64,000 bases of DNA, taken from positions 122,943,866-123,007,865 of the forward strand of contig OV884011.1 in NCBI GenBank assembly GCA_930367205.1, read 5' to 3'. Below the pieces are notes generated by a model that was given only the letters and a program-made list of their open reading frames with translations, was not told the origin of the DNA and searched no databases. Made by a program: the position numbers and the translations under genes. This DNA is from Acanthosoma haemorrhoidale (taxonomy: Eukaryota > Arthropoda > Insecta > Hemiptera > Acanthosomatidae). This document shows positions 55,406-64,000 of this stretch, in pieces (within the stretch, counting starts at the first letter, position 1; the number at the start of each line of letters is the position of its first letter).

Positions 55406-55599
55406 CTTATGGATTCATATCAAAGTGAATTAGGCTACCCACCGACTAGGCCGCCAGCAAGGGTGAAAGACCACAGGTCCACCCATCTTAACTCTTTCTA
55501 TGCGCCAGACGGACGGCGGCTAGTGTTGTAGCGACCCTAGCCCGCGGCGAGCATATCCTCCCCACCTTGGGGACTCTCACGTCTGATAACTTCCCATCA

Positions 55600-57170
55600 C
55601 CACCAAAAGCCATTAACCCCTCTGAGGTCAAATACCTTCTGAAAAACTTACCTTGCCAAAAATCCCTTAGATATGATCTCCTTACTCTTTAAATTCTCAA
55701 AAACTCCCGCCTAAAGCCGTAATCCTCCTAACCTACATTTATAATTACATTATCCGAACTAAGCCCTTTCATCTCCTCTGGAAACATTCCATTATCGTCC
55801 TATTTGCCAAACCCGGTAAACCACCCAATGACACCTTATATTACCGTCCTATTAGCCTACTCCCTATCATCTCAAAACTATTTGAAAAACTCCTATTAAA
55901 ACGTCTACCTCCAATTGTTGAATCCAAAAACCTTTTTACTACACACCAACTTGGTTTCCGTCAACGACATTCCACTGCTCAACGAGGCCTTCGCATTGTT
56001 GATCACATATCCTCAGCTCTTCAAACGAAACAGTATTGCACTGCTTCCTTTCTAGACGTAGATCAAGCTATTGAAAAGGTCTGGCACATTATTTTTACAA
56101 GCTCAAACGATATTTACCACAGACCCTTTTCCTAGTCCTAACTTTCAAACCGCTTATTACAAGTCCACTGTGACTTAGAATATTCTAATTACTATCCCAT
56201 AAAATGAGGAGTTCTACAGGGTAGTGTCCTGGGTCCATCTTCTATAACCTATACACCACCGATGTCCCCTCTACCCCTAATACCTTCTTGGTCACATTTG
56301 CAGATGACACTGCAGTCTTGTCATCCCACTCAGACCCCGATATAGCATCCCCTAACCTTCAAATAATGAGATCGAGTATTGGTGCAACCAATGGCAGATT
56401 AAAGGTAATGAAGCAAAATGTTCCCACATCACTTTCACCCTCCGCCGCAAGTGTTGTCCACTAGTTTCATTTAATTCCATTATTTTCCTTGTATCCGAGT
56501 TAATACGGTACTTAGACCTCCATCTCGACAAACGGCTAACCTGGAACCCACATACTAAAAAGACAAGAACTAAACAGACGCTTTGGACAACTGTACAGAC
56601 TACTTCAAAGGACATCCCATTTCTCAATAGAAATCAAATTACTAATTTACAAAGTTGTACCTAAGCCAATCTGGACATGCGGAATAGAGCTATGGGGGAC
56701 AGCAAAAAAGTCCAGCGTATCCAATCCTTTCAACCAAAGGATTCAAAAGTCCTGAGAACAATACTAAATGCTCCTTATTACGTCAGCAACAAAAAACTTC
56801 ATAACGATCTTAAGACGCCTTACATTCTCGAACTCATCTCTTCCAAGTTCATGAAATTCCATAGTAATCTATCCAATTACCCTATTCCACTACCACAGTC
56901 ATTGCACTGGACCACTCATCCCTATAACCCTCCACGGAGACTAAAACGGCAGTGGCCGTCACCTGCTATATATGCGTAACAGTGGGAGTCATGGCAATGC
57001 CCAGCTTCTCCAATCATGTCCCTGAGCGTATGTGGCTCTCACGCTCATGGTCAGGCTCAGCTGGCTCGTATCTGGTGACTCGGCTGACAGAGGAGCGTGG
57101 GAGACTTCCCAAGACTCAGCTTCCTCTTTCGCATGCGAGTGGAAATGACACCACTTTGGCCATTTAAAGC
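55600..57170 (+). pseudogene. Jockey-A ORF2 relic (RT to 3' UTR)
   Basis: RT text in order: LFAKPGKPPNDTLYYRPISL and LLPIISKLFEKLLLKRL (~55800-55910), HQLGFRQRHSTAQ (~55946), SFLDVDQAIEKVWH (~56045), GVLQGSVLGP (~56210) and FADDTAVLSSHSDPD (~56297-56340). The C-terminus is open at 56677-56979 (VLRTILNAPYYVSN, LELISSKFMKFHSNLSN, NPPRRLKRQWP) and a 3' UTR follows to ~57170. This is a Jockey-clade reverse transcriptase with scattered stops and small deletions. The catalytic FADD box is intact. The 5' half is replaced by the LTR-S module and ~190 bp of unassigned DNA. Confidence 0.8.
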
Positions 57171-59891
57171 TAGGACAAATTAATGTTAATGAATTTTCAA
57201 AACCGCTCGTCGAAATGAGAGACTGACATCTTTTATAGTATTTCATCAACGCCACATGAAGTTTCTACAACTGGCTATAGATGTCCCTCACAATCGGTAG
57301 AGCCCTTGACAATTAACATAATCTAAACAACCACCGGTTTTTTACATTTCTTTGGTCATCAACCACTTGTCACTAGGAAAATGGGTATGGTCCTAAGGAG
57401 ATGATAAATCGTTGTATCCACTTACTTGGGGAGGGGGAAATCTAACCTCCATTTTCTGTCTAGTTCGGTGGGTCATGTGGGTACCTGGGAAAGCTGGGAT
57501 TCCTTGCTCAGGAATATGTACCATCGGTCCACCTCTCAAAGATGAAGAATGGTCATTGATTTCGGGGAGGAAGAAGGTGAAGATTACCTTTGATGATGAT
57601 AGAATACCAACAACAAAAATATTGATGATAGGATACAAACAAAATAATCAATTCATGCTCATGTTTATATAGTAGTTACAGTTCCTATATGCTTCTACAT
57701 TGATGTATACAACGTTTTTTACTTTACCTACTTCTAGTCTGTTTATTTAATGGGTTTCTCTAAGAAGATTTGGGAGATTTCTTGTTCGCCCATTCTCACT
57801 CACCCAGCGTCACTGTCCTCTTAATGTTTCGATTTAAAAATCAAATCAAGTAAAGTAGCTTCGATATGAAGAAGGTGTACGAGGACGCCATTTTACAATA
57901 GATAAAATAAAGAACAAAAACAAAAGGTCTTAGATCGAATATGGAGTTTAAATCTTGTTGGATTTTAATTAAAGTTATTATTATTTGATTTTTTCTTATA
58001 CTAAATACAGTTAATAACGATTTGATGAAGTTACCAAGGGCAATTCTATGACAAGTACCTAGAAAGATGCCTGTATCGTACATAAAGTAAAGTAACTATG
58101 AGGTAAACGTCGCAGGTTTAGTGAAGTAGGAACCATCACCATAACAAGTGGTAGTAGCTACAATAAATTACGAGTAAAAAAACACCGGTAGCTTGAGAGC
58201 GAAACCGACATGTAAGCATATAAATCGGCAGTTTAGGCCTATACCGATAAAAAACATTTTATAAAGGATTCCAGGAGTGTGAGCCTGAGCTGCCGAAGCC
58301 AGCATTGGTACAGAGGACATTAGGGAGGAACATTAGCGGGACTACACGAAACAACGGATCCAGCCAGCCAGCACTGGCGGTCCTACCGTATAAATCTGTC
58401 AGTGGGGAGCAAGGACTAACTTCACCCTTTCAGCGCATAAATAATACATGTGATAAAGCTTATGTATGCATCGTGTATGCTACGGAGCTAAAATAGAAAA
58501 TTTCAACTAGCGGAACGTAAATCACTTCTACACCATAGCAGGCAGGCTAAAGCCGAATTCAACAAGTGAGAGGAATATTTCGCTGGCAAGGCGGTTGATA
58601 GCCGGACCATTATATTACACGTGCACGTATTAGAGATATCGGCTTAGCACGTTTAAGTTGAAACACGAAATAATATTCCAATTACAGATGGTGGGTGGAT
58701 GTAAGTGACTAAGTTTAAAGCCTAAAAAGTACTAAACAGATATCGTTTGGACAGTTAGAGTAGTAAAAAGTAATGTAGCATCTGTTATTGTGATCTGTTA
58801 GGTAAAAGGGGTTAGATATACTTTTTGCAAAGATGGAAAGAATGAGTCTTATGAAAACTAAGAAACTCTATTTTGTAATTTATCACCCTTCCATCACCCT
58901 ATCACCCTATATTCCAGTTTATTCAATGCCTATACCCTTTGTCCATGTACCGTTTAACCTTTTTTTGCCGTTGAGAAAGATCTTGGGTAAAACATTTACT
59001 GTTCCATTCTAATTAACCTCATGCATTCACCAACTCATATTCTCCTTTCTACCCATTTCTCACTCACTTGCCTCTCTACCTTACTACTCACTAGCCCACC
59101 AACTTCTTCATCTAAATACTTTATACATTTACTATCTTTCTTCCTGCAGGTAATTAACTACAACTTGGTGAAACACATTCCTTAGACTATTTACTGTTAG
59201 AACGTTGCAAAATGAAACAATAAGCAATATTAAAGACTTTGGTGATTACTGTTAAACTATATTTGATCTCATGGAACCTACAGAACGCCAAACCTAGGAA
59301 ACTAGATTAAAACATCATATCTCATTACTCTTAGAGGTAGCAACTGAACATTGGGTCGACCATTTTATGAAACTGTTACGTTTGGCGAATGAAGGGTTAA
59401 TTTATAGTACAGGGGGGAATGTAGAGTACCAATATATTAAAGTATCTAATATAGCCAAATGTGCATAATGTAGGGAAATATATAAAGAACATATATTTCT
59501 ATCAATATATATATCTTTTGTTTACCTACTTAACCATCAGGCCCACGCCTTTACTCTTAAGCTGAATAATTCAAATATTTAATTTAATGGGATGACATTC
59601 AATTATTCTATTATAACTACTAATAGATTTGATTTCTTTATCAAATTCTGAGCGTAAATCATTGACCTACAATGAAAATAAGATTTAAAACTGTCCCAAT
59701 TTCTTCTAATCCAAGTAATTTATCTTAACAGATTAAAGTGGAGGAAGGAATTCCTTTCGTAGAAATATAGTTTACAATAGGGTATGTTTTATTCAGATGT
59801 TTGAAATTATTTAAAAAATTAAAGTCACATGAATTTAAAATTATGAATGATGACAATGCTTATATGGTAATTATTAAAAGTCTATTCTTAC
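57171..59891. other. AT-rich intergenic DNA with two unassigned GC-richer patches
   Basis: 57412-57672 has an 86-codon plus frame, preceded by a fair acceptor-like tract (ccattttctgtctag at ~57449-57463), but no recognised protein. 58260-58430 is GC-richer without motif. The remainder is AT-rich. Confidence 0.35.
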
Positions 59892-60074
59892 TAGTACAGC
59901 GATGTCTTTATTGACGATCGGTGCGATCCCGAGACCAAATGTCCCGAAGCTAGTCAGAGTTCCGTTCTCGGAGGCATCCACATAAGCTTTTTTAAAGGGT
60001 AATTTTTCTTCCTCCGGGTTCTCTGGGGACTCGATCCTGGTCAACGAACAAAAACGGGCGGTCCTTTCTTTGAT
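59892..60074 (-). CDS. Candidate unidentified exon (61 codons, minus strand)
   Basis: On the minus strand a 183-bp open segment is bounded by AAACAG| on its 5' side and |GTAAGAATAG on its 3' side, both usable splice-site words, with phase 0 at each end. It encodes text such as SPENPEEEKLPFKKAYVDAS, then ENGTLTSFGTFGLGIAPIV and NKDIAVL. The composition is far from AT-rich background. The AYVDASENG...FG.FG.GI pattern faintly recalls an RNase H-like domain of a LINE, which would make it a TE relic instead. The 5' acceptor lacks a good pyrimidine tract. Family not identified. Confidence 0.3.
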
Positions 60075-62748
60075 CTGTTTCTACTTAAAAATTATTCTTC
60101 AACATCCCCTTAGAACCAAGCGGATACGAGACTATCACCCTTTGGATACTGCTTTTCCAACCACCATTTGGCCCTTAACCTCCTTTTACCTCTGGGCCTA
60201 GCGTGTGGCTTGCAGCCTCTTTGTCCAACCACCCTTCTTTATGAAAGTCACCGACATCGTAATATAAGTAAGTCCCTATATATACTGACCCTCATATAAA
60301 AGATTCATATTTCTAAATTTTACTATTTTCTATATTACAATTACGTGGCGGGTTATACGTCTCACAAAACGTAGACCATCCTAAAATAATTATGTTTGAA
60401 CTCTAATTATAAGTTCATAAAAATATATTAATTAGAAAACTATTGCATTACTAGATGATTAACAATTATTAAAACTTTCCAAAATTTGTTCGTCACTCCA
60501 GCCAGGGTCTGGTTTACTATTGAACAAAATAGGGTTGGATTTCACTACCACAGAATGAAATGACAAATAAAAGAAAACCATAACGATTTTTTTAACGAAC
60601 GGATTTATCATTGTTTCTAAAGTAAACCTGTATATTCTATATCATTTAATGAAGTTCAAAAATCTAATAGTTCAATTAAGAAATTATTTAGAATACTACT
60701 GCTTAATTCTTGAATACTTAAGGATTCAATCACAAAAAAAATAAGATAAAGTGAGTAACAGAGAGTTTATGAAAAGAATTACGTTTATGGAAGAAATTGC
60801 CACAAGATTTGAGTGCCACAAGTGAAGAGAACTAGCTAAATAGAACAATATTGAGCATTAAAATAATGGGTATAATATTTTTAAAAGAGTGCAATTATAT
60901 TTATGGCTTATTGTATGTTTTGTTCAAGAGTCAACCAGACTCCAATGAATTGACTAACTTGTACAAGATTTGAATTATTTTAATTACTGCTAATCACCTA
61001 GTAAATCAATCATTTTCTAAATAAAATTTGTTTTCAAACTTATGATTAAAGTTATCTTTAAGTTCAAACATAAGTATTTTAAAAGAGTCTAAGTTATTAA
61101 ATCTCTAGCTCTAAGAATAATGAGATATGATCGTTTAATCCTGCTTCCGTTGTATGTAGGCTCTGTGAGATGTAATATAGCTTAGCGAGTTAAAATCTTT
61201 ATTATTGTTTATTGTTTCATTTAGTAACAGTAAATTATTTACTCTACGTTACAGTGGTCATCTCTTTGGTATGTTGAATGTTGATCTACTAGGTAGATGT
61301 ACAGAGAGAGTGAGTGACTCGGGTTCTTGTCAGAGTGAGTGACAGTGAGATTGTGTGCAATTGAGCCAGCCTTAAGCCTCGTTCCAGCGGCGTGTAGCAT
61401 GCCAAGCGTTGTCTTGCCATACCTCACTTTATTAAAACCTAAATACTCGGTTTTGCTAGAGATAATTTGAGGTGGCTAGTCTTTTTTCTGTGAAATGTGG
61501 GTTAATGCTTCTAACATCAAAGGGTTGTGCTGACTGCATATGACAAGCCATTACGTCATGTGCACGCGTTACCCCACCAATTTATTATGTAGACGTAATT
61601 TTAAAATATATGGTTTGTGACGTTTGTGGAAGGATATAATAAATTCATCTGTATGTCTCCAATAAAATTTATTAATTTTCAAGTAGTTCATTGAAGTGCA
61701 ATAATGAAGCTATAATGGAATCGGTATTAGTTTTAGGTGTATTATAATTACCTTACGCCAGATGGTGCTCCGTGGAAACGGCGCCCGGTCAGAATTCGAC
61801 ATACCACAAGTTCGCCAAACCTCCCACAAAAGTACAAACCTCGAGCACCTCAAGTGCCCCACCACACTCTGTGGAAAAAGGCTTTAGAATGAGTCTTTAG
61901 ACAGACAAACCACAGGTTTTAAGGTAACTCTCCTACTCCGCTAACAAAGTTGTTTATTGTCATTCATTTGGTAAAAACATTGTCTAACAATTGTTACCTC
62001 TGAGTGGAGAGGAGGAACTTTAATTCTGGATAGTTGCTTATATTTGTCATACCTAAAGACTTTTTACCTTTTTTACCAGCTTAATTTGGGGCCCTGCTTC
62101 CCGTTTTTAAGAATAATTTTTAAGTAGAAAATTATACATTGTTTTTGAAAGTTGCTCGTTTTATATTCACGTCATTGTATGAATTGATATGATCTACTAT
62201 CCATGAATAGTAACAAATACAATCAAGCCAAAAACAAATAAGTCATGACAACCAATGGGCTAACTGTCGAATCTATTTCAGGCGAGTGGGAGGAAAAGGA
62301 TTCAGAAACAGGAAAAGGGAAATCAAATGGCACCGTCAGAGAAATTCTTGAAGAACCAATTTTTTCCACCGGCAGTTATATAATAAATAAAATAAAGCAG
62401 AAGAAAGTTAGAAATGAATTCAGCGTTGAGTCAATAAATTAGGGACTATTCTAAAGTTGTTAATTTGAAAGAAGTTAAGTTCTTCCGTGGACTAGAAAAT
62501 TAGAGAACCTTTTAATGATTGAGACTTCATGTCAACCGGCGATGAAGCTAGTCATTAAATGATAAAATCTTGACCAGTCAATGATCACAATGTCCATGGT
62601 GATTAAGAAATGCGTGATGACTTCCACGGTAGTTTATACTTTGCTAATTCCAATAATGATGTTACTGAGAGGATGTAGTAATCAGAGATCTGGTTAACTT
62701 TACTTTAAATGAGGTTGGAGCGCAAAAATCAAGTTGATTTTTATTTTT
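60075..62748. other. AT-rich intergenic DNA
   Basis: 60080-60240 is GC-richer and may extend the candidate at 59892-60074, but stops occur in all frames. 61250-61430 and 61755-61870 are GC-richer and look like TE remnants without an assignable family. A 65-codon frame at 62245-62442 has no motif. Confidence 0.35.
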
Positions 62749-62760
62749 AATAAAATATGA

Positions 62761-63324
62761 TCCAATCCTTTCAATCAAAAGTTCTGAGAACAATAGTAAA
62801 TCCCCCTTATTACGTCAGCAACAAAACCATTAACGATCTTAATATGCCCTACATTCTAGAACTCGTCCCTTCCAAGTTCATGAAATTCCATAGTAACATA
62901 TCCAATCACCCTAATCCCGTGCTCCACTCATCCCTATGACCCTCTTCGGAGACTGTGACGGCAGTGGCCTCGTGACCAGCTATAGATCGTGACAGTGGGA
63001 GTCCTGGCAATGGCCAGTTTCTCCAATCATGTCCTGAGCTTATGTGGCTCTCGCGCTCTGTGGTGCCTCCACTGGCTTGAATCCCATGACGCGGTTGACG
63101 GAGGAGAGTGGGGGACTTCCCAAGACTCCGCTTCCTCTGTCGCATGCGAGGGAGGTGACAACCATGTGGCTTTGGGAGGCCTCTGGGCTGTTTGTAAATA
63201 TTGTATGAATGGGCGAGTGAATGATGAATTGTTTACAACAGAACATATATCTCAGTTACTTATTGGCTAATAAGGCAGATTGTTATTTTATCATAATAAA
63301 GTTGTGTAGTAAAAAAAAAAGTAA
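62761..63324 (+). mobile_element. Jockey-A 3' end, 5'-truncated, with TSD and longer 3' UTR
   Basis: aataaaatatga at 62749-62760 is repeated at 63325-63336, a perfect 12-bp TSD. The insert carries the ORF2 C-terminus (KVLRTIVNPPYYVSN, LELVPSKFMKFHSNISN) and then the GC-rich 3' UTR also seen at 36315-36560 (minus). It continues about 85 nt past the point where that copy is polyadenylated, ending with AATAAAG and ten A at 63311-63320. Confidence 0.9.
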
Positions 63325-63574
63325 AATAAAATATGAAAGTTAATATTCAGGTTGTTAGACCATTCAATGATATATTTTGTTTTAAAATTTGATTTTCACT
63401 AAAAAAAAGGGGGCATATTGTAGGGTCGAGAGTTAAATAGAATAAAATAAAGAAAAATATAAGGGAGATAGTTGGAATTTTTTTTTAGTTCAAGATCTTA
63501 CCCTGAGCAATTCAATTGTTTTTTTTTTTTTAACTCAAGCGGGAAAAAGGCAGCAGGAAAAAAGGAAAACAATC
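63325..63574. other. AT-rich DNA with poly-T tract
   Basis: Apart from the right TSD copy (63325-63336) nothing is recognised. A T-run at ~63520-63531 followed by aactcaag forms a good splice-acceptor-like sequence. Confidence 0.35.
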
Positions 63575-63690
63575 ATAGCCCTTACCTGACACCTCGATTG
63601 GTTTTGAATCACGAAGGCTTTAGTAACGTCACTCTAGCACTCCTTGAAGAAAATGTAATTGAAGAAATTCCTACCTCCACATTTTTTTAA
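63540..63690 (+). CDS. Candidate leucine-rich-repeat-like exon
   Basis: After a T-rich tract ending CAAG (~63539) the frame reads KKAAGKKENNHSPYLTPRLV, then LNHEGFSNVTLALLEENVIE and EIPTSTFF before a TAA at 63688-63690. The segment LALLEENVIEEIPTSTF fits the LRR pattern LxLxxNxIxxIPxxxF. A single repeat is weak evidence, and no donor or further repeat was found. It could be a host exon, an exon relic or chance. Confidence 0.25.
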
Positions 63691-64000
63691 AAATTACTCA
63701 TAATTTTTTACAATTTGGTTATGACTAAATAATGACCCCAGGAACACTACTGTAATGGAACACTGCGCCTTGGAGATACAGCAAATAAGTAATAGTTAAG
63801 ATTATAAAAATGACTGCAATTTTTCGCTCTAATAAATCGTTTCACAAATACGGCACCGTGCTTTTCCCAGCCGAGGGTCAGTAATAATATTAACCAAACA
63901 AAAATAACAATAATCCATCATACAAATAGAGCTTACATTGCCCTGAATAGTAAGATTCATTTTAAAAAGAGATATTTCTATTGCGATATGGTTCCCTCTT
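63691..64000. other. AT-rich DNA to window end
   Basis: No feature was recognised. Confidence 0.4.

Overview
The window looks like nuclear DNA of an arthropod. It is AT-rich and almost gene-free, and it is crowded with metazoan transposable elements: R1-clade and Jockey-like non-LTR retrotransposons, insect-type Gypsy LTR elements, hAT and mariner-type MITEs. There is one decayed tRNA-Leu. One exon is recognisably host: 19921-20077 on the minus strand encodes part of a membrane (renal-type) dipeptidase and has clean splice signals. The species cannot be fixed from sequence alone. The working names used here are R1L (R1-like), LINE-B and Jockey-A (two Jockey-type families) and LTR-S (a TG...CA long terminal repeat family).

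Layout. 1-2917: R1L element entering from the left edge, with a string of perfect hairpins and a poly(A) tail. 3036-3164: LTR-S end fragment. 4490-4800, 6443-7250 and 7290-9560: decayed LINEs. 5057-5343 and 12147-13120: a dispersed and tandemly duplicated repeat. 15183-16240: LTR-S copy with a nested LINE tail. 18645-19373: 5'-truncated LINE-B with an 11-bp target-site duplication (TSD). 19921-20077: dipeptidase exon. 22493-23100: DNA-transposase relic. 23859-24957: LINE-B pieces and a mariner-type MITE. 27805-32405: a scrambled Gypsy graveyard. 36307-36766: Jockey-A 3' end with a 12-bp TSD. 37369-37830: R1L fragment. 44276-44931: solo LTR-S with a 5-bp TSD. 45472-45553: tRNA-Leu-like gene. 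45753-46176: hAT MITE. 46470-47821: internally deleted LINE-B. 48843-54176: a complete, apparently intact Gypsy element. 55052-57170: LTR-S module followed by a Jockey-A relic. 62761-63324: Jockey-A 3' end with a 12-bp TSD.

The most informative locus is the full-length Gypsy element. Its two 180-bp LTRs look identical, its TSD is TATA, its primer-binding site matches the tRNA-Phe 3' end, and gag and pol are uninterrupted. Gag and pol lie in the same frame and are separated only by one UGA codon. A strongly diverged relative at 29.38 kb keeps a UGA at the same place, in frame with its protease. This points to stop-codon readthrough (or another UGA-based arrangement) rather than the frameshift usual for Gypsy elements.

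Many insertion events can be dated relative to each other because TSDs, and in one case an empty site in a paralogous copy, are visible by eye. All statements come from reading the sequence. No database search or alignment program was run, and family names rest on recognised motifs.
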